Shown here: one piece after another, positions 1-7,376 of the stretch | Layout: each line of letters begins with the position of its first letter | Numbering within the stretch: position 1 is the first letter of the stretch | Translations under genes and position numbers: made by a program | DNA from: an archaeon | GTDB taxonomy: Archaea; Thermoplasmatota; Thermoplasmata; Methanomassiliicoccales; Methanomethylophilaceae | Length of the DNA: 43,343 nucleotides | Assembly (NCBI GenBank): GCA_024399195.1 | Contig: JAKSHW010000003.1 | Span: 1-43,343 of the forward strand | Reading direction: 5' to 3' | Notes under the pieces: generated by a model | The model's database searches: none | Seen by the model: only the letters and a program-made list of their open reading frames with translations | What the model was told of the DNA's origin: nothing

Positions 1-103
1 TTTATCATGCAGTTTTCAGCATTAGTATCATGTGGTTTTCAGATATTTTATCATGCAGTTTTCAGCATTAGTATCATGTGGTTTTCAGATATTTTATCAT
101 GTG
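1..103. repeat. Tandem 23-bp repeat array (right end)
   Basis: Four consecutive 23-base units lie at 3-25, 26-48, 49-71 and 72-94, and a fifth starts at 95 but diverges after about 9 bases. Every unit has the core TATCATGnnGTTTTCAG. Two unit versions alternate, so the array also reads as two exact 46-bp repeats (1-46 and 47-92). There are no spacers of CRISPR type. The array touches the window edge and probably continues upstream. It lies just before the pyrD promoter. Its role is unknown. Confidence 0.9.
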
Positions 104-186
104 AGTGAGTACTTGTACAATAAACGCCGTGATGAACATACACTCCCTACCCATCAGTTATTAAGGGTTATTCGATAGGGGTCTTG

Positions 187-1092
187 ATGTCAACATTAAA
201 GACCGCAGTAGGAAAGGTAGTCCTCGAGACCCCGGGCATGGTCGCCTCGGGCATCATGGACGAGACCGGTGCGTCCATGGTAAGGATGCTGGAGGCCGGT
301 GCAGGAGCGGTTGTTTCCAAATCCATAGGATCCGAGCCCAAGGCCGGACATGCGAACCCCTGTTTCACCGAGGTCACCGCAGGCCTCGTCAACGCCATGG
401 GACTTCCCGGACCTGGTATAGAGCTTTTCAGGGACGAGATGGCCGAGGCGGTCCCCCACGGTAACATCGTAGGCTCCGTCGCAGGTGCCGACGCGGCCGA
501 GTTCTCCCGTCTCGCAGGCAAGATGGAGGAGTACGGGGCATGCGCCGTCGAGCTCAACCTGTCCTGCCCCCACGCCAAGGGATACGGTATGGAGATCGGT
601 ACCGACCCAGCCCTCGTTAAATCCATCGTGGCCGCAGTGAAGGACGCCGTAAGCATCCCCGTATGGGTCAAGCTCACCCCCAACACCCATATCCTCCCCC
701 AGATCGCCGTCTCCGCACAGGAGGGAGGGGCCGACGCGATCGTCGCCATCAACACCCTCAAGGCGATGGTAATCTGTCCCGAGTTCGGAAAACCCTACCT
801 CAGCAACAGGTTCGGCGGACTCTCCGGTCCCGCGGTCAAACCCGTCGGGGTAAGGGCGATCTACGACCTCTACAACGCCGTCACCATCCCCCTCGTGGGA
901 GTGGGCGGTATCGCGAACTGGAGGGACGCCGCCGAATATATCATGGCCGGTGCACGTGCGTTCCAGATCGGAAGCGCCGTCGCCACCGAAGGGCCCGAGG
1001 TCTTCTCCAAGGTCAACGACGGCCTCCTGAGGTTCATGGAGGAATACGGTTACGACAGCATCGACGATATGGTAGGTGTCGCACATGAGTGA
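187..1092 (+). CDS. pyrD: Dihydroorotate dehydrogenase B, catalytic subunit
   Basis: FMN-dependent oxidation of dihydroorotate to orotate, the fourth step of UMP synthesis, in the cytoplasm. The 301-residue protein has the class 1 motif NLSCPH at about 124-129, whose Cys127 is the expected catalytic base, and a C-terminal FMN phosphate-binding stretch (GVGGIANWRDA, then GARAFQIGSA). I chose ATG 187 over an in-frame TTG at 184. It follows a GGGG stretch and a TATA-like TTATTAAG about 25 bases upstream, so the mRNA leader is very short. The stop overlaps the start of pyrK by 8 bases, which fits the PyrD2K2 complex of type 1B enzymes using NAD+ as acceptor. Confidence 0.93.
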   Translation: MSTLKTAVGKVVLETPGMVASGIMDETGASMVRMLEAGAGAVVSKSIGSEPKAGHANPCFTEVTAGLVNAMGLPGPGIELFRDEMAEAVPHGNIVGSVAGADAAEFSRLAGKMEEYGACAVELNLSCPHAKGYGMEIGTDPALVKSIVAAVKDAVSIPVWVKLTPNTHILPQIAVSAQEGGADAIVAINTLKAMVICPEFGKPYLSNRFGGLSGPAVKPVGVRAIYDLYNAVTIPLVGVGGIANWRDAAEYIMAGARAFQIGSAVATEGPEVFSKVNDGLLRFMEEYGYDSIDDMVGVAHE

Positions 1093-1852
1093 ATACGTCA
1101 AGATCATCAGTGTCAAGGAAGAGGCATACGATACCAAGACCTTCGAGTTCGAGATGGAGGCTGAGGCGAGACCCGGTCAGTTCGTCATGATCTGGTGTCC
1201 CGGTATGGAGGAGATCCCCATGTCCCTCTCCAAGACCGTCGGCAACAAAGCGATCACCGTCAAGAGGATCGGTCCTGATACCGAGAGGATCCACCAGTTC
1301 AAGGTCGGCGACACCCTCCGTGTGAGAGGACCCTACGGAAACGGCTATACCTTCGAGGAAGGAAAGGAATACCTCATCATCGGCGGCGGTGTCGGTGCGG
1401 CAAGCATCATGCCCGCGGTCGAACAGAGCGGTGCGGACACCATCATCGGTGCACGCTCCGACAGGGACCTCATCCTCAAGGACAGGGCCGAGGCCGCTTC
1501 CAAGAACGTTTGGTACTCCACCGACGACGGCAGTTTCGGTTTCCATGGAAACGCCGTCCAGCTCATGAAGGAGAAATATGCCCTCAAGAAGTACGACTGC
1601 GTGGTCGCATGCGGCCCCGAGGGCATGCTCTTCTTCCTGTACAAGGCCTGTCAGGAGCTCGGCGTCGACTGCCAGCTCTCCCTCGAGAGGCACATGAAGT
1701 GCGGTGCAGGCGTCTGTGGATGCTGCGTCATGGACAAGCAGAGGGTCTGCAAGGACGGTCCCGTCTTCACCGCCGCCCAGATCGCACAGATGAAGGATTT
1801 CGGCGTCTGCAAGAGGGACGACTGCGGACGTGTCGTGAACTTCAGGAAGTGA
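1085..1852 (+). CDS. pyrK: Dihydroorotate dehydrogenase B, electron transfer subunit
   Basis: FAD and [2Fe-2S] subunit that passes electrons from PyrD to NAD+. The 255-residue protein has an N-terminal ferredoxin-reductase-type FAD barrel, a nucleotide-binding GGGVGAAS loop near residue 105, and a C-terminal cluster motif with Cys206, Cys211, Cys214 and Cys222 (C-x4-C-x2-C-x7-C), as in PyrK. ATG 1085 (MSEYVKII) is preferred to an upstream GTG in frame because it gives the short overlap with pyrD expected for coupled translation. The next gene starts 6 bases after the stop, so the operon continues. Confidence 0.92.
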   Translation: MSEYVKIISVKEEAYDTKTFEFEMEAEARPGQFVMIWCPGMEEIPMSLSKTVGNKAITVKRIGPDTERIHQFKVGDTLRVRGPYGNGYTFEEGKEYLIIGGGVGAASIMPAVEQSGADTIIGARSDRDLILKDRAEAASKNVWYSTDDGSFGFHGNAVQLMKEKYALKKYDCVVACGPEGMLFFLYKACQELGVDCQLSLERHMKCGAGVCGCCVMDKQRVCKDGPVFTAAQIAQMKDFGVCKRDDCGRVVNFRK

Positions 1853-1858
1853 GCATGG

Positions 1859-2272
1859 ATGTCCGCACCCGAGAACTACCTGTCCGTTGAACATGGGAAC
1901 ATGGTCATCAACGTCCCCCGTAACGTGTTCAAGGGTGCGGACGGAACGATCGACCGGGAGAAGGCCGACGGGTTCACCAAGCTTATACGGGCCCGTTACC
2001 CCTGGTTGTCCAAAGGTTCCGTGGACGTCCTGCTCAGGAACGCCCGCAAGGAATACCTCAAGGTCCTCGACGAAGAGACCGGTGGAAGGAGCGAGAGCGG
2101 ACGTCTCGAAAAGGAAGGCGACGTGGAAGGTGCCATCCGGCATCTGAGGAAACACCTCGAGGAGGATCCCGAGGATGCTGAAACATGGTACGCCCTAGGA
2201 CGTCTTCTGTGTGCGAACGGCCGTGCCGAGGAAGGTTACAGGGCGTTCAACATGGGCAGGTCACTGCTCTGA
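1859..2272 (+). CDS. Small TPR-repeat protein, unknown function
   Basis: A 137-residue soluble protein with no signal peptide or membrane segment. Residues about 80-135 look like one to one and a half tetratricopeptide repeats (EGDVEGAIRHLRKHLEEDP, then AETWYALGRLLCANGRAEEG), a protein-protein interaction fold. The N-terminal 75 residues are unrecognised. It starts 6 bases after pyrK and is almost certainly co-transcribed with pyrDK. A link to pyrimidine synthesis is possible, but nothing in the sequence proves one. Its last 12 bases overlap the convergent gene on the other strand. Confidence 0.75.
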   Translation: MSAPENYLSVEHGNMVINVPRNVFKGADGTIDREKADGFTKLIRARYPWLSKGSVDVLLRNARKEYLKVLDEETGGRSESGRLEKEGDVEGAIRHLRKHLEEDPEDAETWYALGRLLCANGRAEEGYRAFNMGRSLL

Positions 2273-3100
2273 GAATATCGCCTTGATAGCCTCGACGACC
2301 TCGGGCACGGTCGCTCCCCAAGGGACCATGACGACGTTTCCGTCGATCTCGTGCCCGCTTTTCACCCTGCAGCATTTCACGATCGTCTTCATTCCGTCGT
2401 CGGGGACGTTGTCCTTGGGACACACGTTGATGAACGGCACCTCCTTTCCGTAGAGTTCGGTAAATATACGTTTGGAGAGACGACATCCTACGAGGGTGAT
2501 GTCCCTGCCTTCGATGTTGGGGACCTTGTCAAGATAGCAGTACTTCTTGTCGGCGACCGTCGCGGAACCTTCGCAGGGGAACATCACCTCCTCGGTCTCG
2601 GCCTTGCGTGACTCCACGGAGAAATCGATGATGACGTCCTCGGTGACGACGGGGAGCTCCACGTAACCGGAGGCGAGCGCGATTTTGGTTAGGTGTCCGA
2701 GCTTCGAAGGATGGGGAGGGACGCTGTCGAGCACCCTGAGCTTCAGGGGTTCCATATCCTTCACGAAACTGATGTGGGAGAACAATCCCTTGACCACCAC
2801 CGCCTTGCCGGGATAACTGCTCTGAAGCCTCGCGAGGGCAGGTACATTGAGGACGTCCATATCAGGGATCTCGACGTATACCGTGTTTTCCGGAAGCGAT
2901 ACGATCTCGTAGTCGCTGACCTTTCCGAAGAGCCCTTCGCCCATGGCCTTGTCGATACGTACGACCGCATATCCGCCCTCATGTTCCAGGACGAGATGGG
3001 CGGCACGCTTGTACGCCCTCCAATCCTTCATGAGCTCGGCGATGTTCTCGGCGGTAAGGTCTACGTCTACGGAACGTACGGAGATGTCTTTGCAATGCAT
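2261..3100 (-). CDS. Conserved-looking archaeal protein of unknown function
   Basis: A 279-residue soluble protein that I do not recognise. The start at 3100 (MHCKDISV) is set by a good Shine-Dalgarno GGAGG 9 bases upstream; the reading frame stays open further upstream but lacks such a site. It is rich in beta-type segments and has four cysteines in the C-terminal half, including the adjacent pair in VKCCRVKSG, which could bind metal. Acidic and hydrophobic blocks alternate without repeats. A TATA-like element on this strand at about 3153-3162 gives a leader of roughly 28 bases. The 3' end overlaps the TPR gene by 12 bases tail to tail. Confidence 0.8.
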   Translation of the reverse strand: MHCKDISVRSVDVDLTAENIAELMKDWRAYKRAAHLVLEHEGGYAVVRIDKAMGEGLFGKVSDYEIVSLPENTVYVEIPDMDVLNVPALARLQSSYPGKAVVVKGLFSHISFVKDMEPLKLRVLDSVPPHPSKLGHLTKIALASGYVELPVVTEDVIIDFSVESRKAETEEVMFPCEGSATVADKKYCYLDKVPNIEGRDITLVGCRLSKRIFTELYGKEVPFINVCPKDNVPDDGMKTIVKCCRVKSGHEIDGNVVMVPWGATVPEVVEAIKAIFSEQ

Positions 3101-3152
3101 GGTTTCGTCCTCCGGCCACCTTGGTCGGATCTGATGGTCGGCAATCCGTGCC

Positions 3153-3162
3153 CTTATATATC
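3153..3162 (-). promoter_or_regulatory. TATA-like promoter of the 2261-3100 gene
   Basis: On the minus strand this reads GATATATAAG, an archaeal TATA box. It lies about 25 bases before the likely transcript start near 3128, followed by a leader that carries the GGAGG site. Confidence 0.6.
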
Positions 3163-3240
3163 GGATTGTCGGCATCGTATGCCCTGTTTGGATGATATTC
3201 CTATCCGATATCGATGGAAAAACGGATTTTTGTAGAAACA

Positions 3241-3248
3241 TTTATATT
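3241..3248 (+). promoter_or_regulatory. TATA box of tRNA-Cys copy 1
   Basis: TTTATATT lies 26-33 bases upstream of the first tRNA-Cys, the usual archaeal TBP spacing. Confidence 0.65.
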
Positions 3249-3267
3249 GTGTGATTCATACAGGGTT

Positions 3268-3372
3268 TTTGAAGTCGGGGTATCACAGTGGCTATGAGGC
3301 GGACTGCAGATCCGCATATGGGGGTTCGATTCCCTCCCCCGACTCCACGTTTTGATACAGTTTTGGAATCTT
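3268..3372 (+). repeat. 105-bp direct repeat carrying tRNA-Cys, copy 1
   Basis: Bases 3268-3372 are repeated exactly at 3464-3568, 196 bases apart. The repeat covers the tRNA gene, 6 bases before it and 25 bases after it (through TTTGGAATCTT). The TATA boxes lie outside the repeat and differ, so the duplicated segment was placed behind a second promoter or the upstream region has since diverged. Confidence 0.95.
3274..3347 (+). tRNA. tRNA-Cys (GCA), copy 1
   Basis: A 74-base cloverleaf. The acceptor GTCGGGG pairs with CCCCGAC, the discriminator is T, and CCA is encoded at 3345-3347. The anticodon stem GCGGA/TCCGC encloses the loop CTGCAGA with anticodon GCA. The T arm is GGGGG-TTCGATT-CCCTC. 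The D stem has three pairs. It is identical to copy 2. Confidence 0.97.
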
Positions 3373-3436
3373 TTCGGTTTATGTCATTATTTTGTCATTC
3401 TCTATATTCATCCAAAAATATTGTTGGATACAAAGA

Positions 3437-3445
3437 CTTATATAG
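3437..3445 (+). promoter_or_regulatory. TATA box of tRNA-Cys copy 2
   Basis: CTTATATAG lies 25-33 bases before the second tRNA-Cys. It differs from the box of copy 1, so both copies look independently transcribable. Confidence 0.65.
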
Positions 3446-3463
3446 AATTTCAATATACTTCGG

Positions 3464-3568
3464 TTTGAAGTCGGGGTATCACAGTGGCTATGAGGCGGAC
3501 TGCAGATCCGCATATGGGGGTTCGATTCCCTCCCCCGACTCCACGTTTTGATACAGTTTTGGAATCTT
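3464..3568 (+). repeat. 105-bp direct repeat carrying tRNA-Cys, copy 2
   Basis: Exact copy of 3268-3372. After this point the sequences continue alike for a few bases with one change (CTTTTCGG against CTTATCGG), which suggests a fairly recent tandem duplication or ongoing gene conversion. Confidence 0.95.
3470..3543 (+). tRNA. tRNA-Cys (GCA), copy 2
   Basis: Base-for-base identical to copy 1, including the encoded CCA at 3541-3543 and anticodon GCA. Two adjacent tRNA-Cys genes are unusual in a small archaeal genome. It is notable here because the same window holds a cysteine synthesis and Fe-S assembly cluster. Confidence 0.97.
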
Positions 3569-3626
3569 ATCGGAAAGTCCGGTTTCGTTTCGATAGTCTG
3601 ATAAACACGTTTTCCTTCGCCCATCC

Positions 3627-4847
3627 ATGAGTTATTGCCCTAGATGTGGACGCTACTTCGAAGGAGAAGGTGTCTTCTGTCGGGACTGCAACGGCGGATT
3701 CCCTGAAACGACCTCCGTCAACAACGGTAGAAAACGTGTGAAGGCCTCCACCGTCGCCCTGACCGTCATCTTCATTGCGGTCATCGGTTTCTCCGCCTCG
3801 ATCGTTTTCGACGACGAACCTCTTTCGGGGCATGCCGGTTCGTACGCACCCGAGTTCACCGACGAAGGTGTCATCGTACGCGGAGAGAATGCATTCTTCT
3901 CGTTCCTTGACGGCTACGACGATTGCATGACCATGTCGTTCCCCGAAAGCGAACGCAGCAACATGTACTCCCTCCGCATGACCTTGGACCCTGACATAGC
4001 CAAGAGATACACGATGTTCAAATGGTCGCTTACCGAGGTTATGAGTGAGACAAAGATCGCCAACCTCGATCCCAAGGCCGAACCTTTCGTCACATGGTAC
4101 GACCCTCTGTACGGGTTGTACATGTTCGATGTCGTCTGTACGGACGGGAAAGGGGCCTCTGACATATACTTCGGCGTCGTGGATGTAAGTGCATACTATG
4201 ATTTCTTCTTCGATAACGACCGTTACACGTTCCTCGTCGATTACAGTTACTCGGACTATGCGAAGGACACGGCTTCCACTGACAAGGACATCCTGTCGAG
4301 AGGGAATGTGAGATGGGACGACCTCTCCGGGTTCGTGACCACCGAGGGTGCCGTGGCCGATCTCGAGTCCGCACTTTTCGGATCGTTCTCGAAGCTATGG
4401 GGGACCAACCCCGGAAAGACGTATGCCGAGTTCCTGCTGTGTTTCGTACAGTCCTGCTACGGATACTATTCCGACCTGGGACAGTACGGTACCAGGGAAT
4501 ATTACGCGAGACCCGCAGAGACCATATTCAACAACTTGGGGGATTCCGAGGACACCGCGTTCCTGTGCACATCCCTGTTCAAGGCCGCCGGTTTCGATAC
4601 CGCGGTGGCGTTCTACGGTAACGAGACGTTCGCCGCGGTGGCGTTGCCGTACGCCGAGAAAGACTACGACGACGACCACTGTATCCTGTGCAGGAAGGTG
4701 GACGGGAAGTATTACTACGCATGTACGACCACGGCCGACGGGTACGTCCCGGTCGGAATGGTCGACTACCCCTGGGGAATAAGTTACGACGATTACGAAA
4801 ACATGGGCTCGGTGGGCCACGGGGCCTACGGGTTCTACAGGGTGTGA
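3627..4847 (+). CDS. Membrane-anchored zinc-ribbon, transglutaminase-like protein lacking catalytic residues
   Basis: A 406-residue protein. Its N-terminal zinc ribbon has Cys4, Cys7, Cys18 and Cys21, followed by one transmembrane helix at about 38-60, so the remaining ~340 residues are probably outside the cell. The C-terminal third matches the transglutaminase-like domains of the next gene and of the gene at 33570-34895 (FNNLGDSEDTAF, FKAAGFDTAVAF). The nucleophile position is Ser307 (codon TCC) where both paralogues have Cys. The His position reads ETFAAVAL instead of GHAxAx, and the acidic position reads CTTT instead of CEST/CETT. I infer a non-catalytic binding or partner subunit. It runs into the next gene with 9 bases between stop and ATG. 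Confidence 0.82.
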   Translation: MSYCPRCGRYFEGEGVFCRDCNGGFPETTSVNNGRKRVKASTVALTVIFIAVIGFSASIVFDDEPLSGHAGSYAPEFTDEGVIVRGENAFFSFLDGYDDCMTMSFPESERSNMYSLRMTLDPDIAKRYTMFKWSLTEVMSETKIANLDPKAEPFVTWYDPLYGLYMFDVVCTDGKGASDIYFGVVDVSAYYDFFFDNDRYTFLVDYSYSDYAKDTASTDKDILSRGNVRWDDLSGFVTTEGAVADLESALFGSFSKLWGTNPGKTYAEFLLCFVQSCYGYYSDLGQYGTREYYARPAETIFNNLGDSEDTAFLCTSLFKAAGFDTAVAFYGNETFAAVALPYAEKDYDDDHCILCRKVDGKYYYACTTTADGYVPVGMVDYPWGISYDDYENMGSVGHGAYGFYRV

Positions 4848-4856
4848 GTGGTCCAC

Positions 4857-6497
4857 ATGAATTACAGTCTTATAAAATACACAACGGCGGTCATCACTTT
4901 CTTCGTCGTGATAGGTGCGATCATCTATGTCGCGTTCGAGATGGACCTCGAATACGAGAGCGACGAGTTCCTACTTGGAAGCACAAGCGTTACGTTGGAG
5001 GTCGGTCAGTCCCGTTCCATCCGCGTCGTCGACACGCCCTCCGGATACTACGATTCGGATGTGGAATGGTCGTCGAACGACGATTCGGTCGTCAGGGTCG
5101 TGGACGGTGTCATCACGGCCGTATCCCCGGGGAAGGCCGTAATCCACGCGTCCGTCTACGGGATGAAACGTCTCGTGGACGTCACCGTCCTATCGGCAGG
5201 TGCGGACCGTCACCTCGTCATCTACGACCAGTTCGGGAATGACCACGACCTTGCCGTCCTCGACGGCCCAGGTTTCACCGACGGGCTTCTGTCCCTCATG
5301 TTCAATAAGAAAGGGGACATCGTCATCACCCTCGCGGGATACAGTGAGGAACTGCTTTCGATGGACCCTTCCTTCCTGGGGAACGTGGACTGCGACTTCT
5401 CGACCGTCACCATGACCGTCACCGACAGGCACCTGAACGAGATCGCACGCTCCGTGTACGATACGGAGAAAAGAACGGTCGACGAGGTCGTGGAGGAGAA
5501 CGGTGTCGTCTACAACAAGAGGTCCAGCAGCCCCATGATGGTCATAGACGGTCTTCCCTACGGCACCTACGATGTTGAGTTCGTCCTGAAGACCCGTTCG
5601 GACAGGACCTTCACCGTCTACGGATCGTTCGCCTATAAGGAGGGGGACGGGAACTACGACAGCGGCCAAACCTTCGTGAGACAGTACGCATGGAGGGCTG
5701 ACGCCGACGACGACGGAAAGACGGAGGCCTTCTCGTTCAGGATGGAGTACGATATGGGCGATTACTGGGAATGGACATACTTCAACGATACCGTCCACGT
5801 CAACGGATCGTCCGTGACCAACTACCGTTACTATTCCACGATGGCCTGGTACATGAGTCCCAGCGACTACACCGACTCCCTTCACGACGCCCTCCGCAAG
5901 GCGTACGACGACGAATACGGGAAGACGCTCCCGGACGAGGCCTTCGCAAGGTTCCTCATGACGTTCGTACAGATATCCTTCGGATACGGTACCGACGACC
6001 TCCAATACTATTCCCTCGAGGACCTGTACAGAAACGATGTGGACTATTGGGCCGTCCCCGAACAGACCATCTACTCGGGCATCGGGGACTGCGAGGACAC
6101 GTCCATCGTCATGGCCCTCCTTTTCAAGGCGGCCGGATTCGATTCGGGGGTCTTCGTCATACCCGGTACGGGAAGCATGGCCGCATCGGGACATGCCATG
6201 GCCGCCATACACATCGACGGGCTGGTATGCGACGGTACGCCCTACATACACAAAGGTGATACGTACTACCTGTGTGAGTCCACTGTCAACGCCCCGTACA
6301 AGGTCCTGCACACCTATGCCACGGGCAGGTTGGACCATACCGAGACCGTGGCGGAGAACCTGTACTTCACCTCGGAGGCCTCCGTACCAGGAAACACCCC
6401 GTCCGACAGATACGACCTCCTGTACAGTTACACCATAGGTGCATGCAACACCGCGTACAACGGTTCGGACTACTACTTCTACCCTGCCGACCGATGA
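4857..6497 (+). CDS. Membrane-anchored BIG2 and transglutaminase-like cysteine protease
   Basis: A 546-residue surface protein. A transmembrane or signal-anchor helix at about 8-27 is followed by a bacterial Ig-like group 2 domain at about 40-113 (VTLEVGQSRSIRV, VVRVVDGVITAVSPGKAVI), an unassigned middle region, and a C-terminal transglutaminase-like domain with Cys412 (GIGDCEDTSI), His446 (ASGHAMAA) and an acidic residue in YLCEST. The domain could cleave or cross-link proteins or cell-surface polymer, but the substrate is unknown. ATG 4857 is preferred to GTG 4848, which abuts the previous stop. It probably forms a pair with the preceding catalytically dead paralogue. Confidence 0.82.
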   Translation: MNYSLIKYTTAVITFFVVIGAIIYVAFEMDLEYESDEFLLGSTSVTLEVGQSRSIRVVDTPSGYYDSDVEWSSNDDSVVRVVDGVITAVSPGKAVIHASVYGMKRLVDVTVLSAGADRHLVIYDQFGNDHDLAVLDGPGFTDGLLSLMFNKKGDIVITLAGYSEELLSMDPSFLGNVDCDFSTVTMTVTDRHLNEIARSVYDTEKRTVDEVVEENGVVYNKRSSSPMMVIDGLPYGTYDVEFVLKTRSDRTFTVYGSFAYKEGDGNYDSGQTFVRQYAWRADADDDGKTEAFSFRMEYDMGDYWEWTYFNDTVHVNGSSVTNYRYYSTMAWYMSPSDYTDSLHDALRKAYDDEYGKTLPDEAFARFLMTFVQISFGYGTDDLQYYSLEDLYRNDVDYWAVPEQTIYSGIGDCEDTSIVMALLFKAAGFDSGVFVIPGTGSMAASGHAMAAIHIDGLVCDGTPYIHKGDTYYLCESTVNAPYKVLHTYATGRLDHTETVAENLYFTSEASVPGNTPSDRYDLLYSYTIGACNTAYNGSDYYFYPADR

Positions 6498-6575
6498 CGG
6501 CCCCAAACGCTTTCCTAAACCCTTTATCCTACACGGAATGAAACAGATTTAAACGGCGGACTGCATCATACGCCC

Positions 6576-7322
6576 ATGCAGAGCACGGGAACGTCCGATA
6601 AGGGCCCATCAAAGACATCGTTCGACAGGTTTTCATTCCATTATTTCGACAGTTCCGTGTATTTCTATCTCCATGTGGACGTCCCCGACGGTTCCATATC
6701 GGTCGGTTGCCAGGGGACCGCATTCTCCTGGGGGATCCCCGAGTACACCTGGGACTTCCCCGTTACGGAGAAGGACATGGGTTTCTTCGAGGCCGTCCTG
6801 TCCCATCCGTCGTTGAACGGACTGACCGAAGGGGTGCAGGGCGAGAAAGGGTGGGACCTCACGGTCGAAAGGGACTGTTCCCAATTACGTGTCGCCGGAT
6901 CGGAGATGTTCTCGCAGGAGTTCCTCAACTATCTGAGGTACTTCGCGTCCGAGAAGGTGAAGGACATCGTCATCGACTTCTCCGTACTGGAAAGCGTGAG
7001 GTTCACGGATTCCTCGTTGAAGAAGGTACGTACCGTGCTCGTCGAGAACGACGGTTACATCGAGTCCGTCGCCAACAAGAAGAGGCAGGAGGCCGAGGAT
7101 TCCGAACAGGTGGTCTCCCGCTGGAACGAGGTCGTGGAATGCATCTCGTCGGCGAAGTTCCCGCTCGTGGACCTCAAGAGGGGTACGGACCTAGGAAAAA
7201 CGTGCGAGCTCAGACTTTATTTCGAGGACATGAACGTCTCGATGCTGTACGACGGCTGCATCCCCGACGGATGGCCTGAGTTCTGCGACGCGTTCCTGTC
7301 ATTGACCGATTCCATGTTCTGA
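6576..7322 (+). CDS. Hypothetical protein
   Basis: A 248-residue soluble acidic protein without recognised domain, signal or membrane segment. It is rich in Asp, Glu, Phe and Ser and has four scattered cysteines. The start ATG follows TATA-like GATTTAAAC (about 6546-6554) by some 25 bases and has no Shine-Dalgarno site, so a leaderless mRNA is likely. Codon use and GC content resemble the neighbours, which supports a real gene. Confidence 0.7.
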   Translation: MQSTGTSDKGPSKTSFDRFSFHYFDSSVYFYLHVDVPDGSISVGCQGTAFSWGIPEYTWDFPVTEKDMGFFEAVLSHPSLNGLTEGVQGEKGWDLTVERDCSQLRVAGSEMFSQEFLNYLRYFASEKVKDIVIDFSVLESVRFTDSSLKKVRTVLVENDGYIESVANKKRQEAEDSEQVVSRWNEVVECISSAKFPLVDLKRGTDLGKTCELRLYFEDMNVSMLYDGCIPDGWPEFCDAFLSLTDSMF

Positions 7323-7376
7323 TCCTGGGATCCGTTTTGCAATCAGTATATCTATTCCGTTTTGGATATACCGTCC

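Noticed and set aside
1-103. Possible CRISPR array
   Set aside because: Units are contiguous with no unique spacers, and the repeat core is too short and not palindromic.
2261-3241. Longer version of the 2261-3100 protein with 47 extra N-terminal residues
   Set aside because: The start at 3100 has a clear GGAGG site, and a TATA-like box lies inside the extra region.
3627-6497. The two transglutaminase genes as one gene broken by a frameshift
   Set aside because: Each has its own start, anchor helix and complete C-terminal domain, so this is a duplication and not a split gene.
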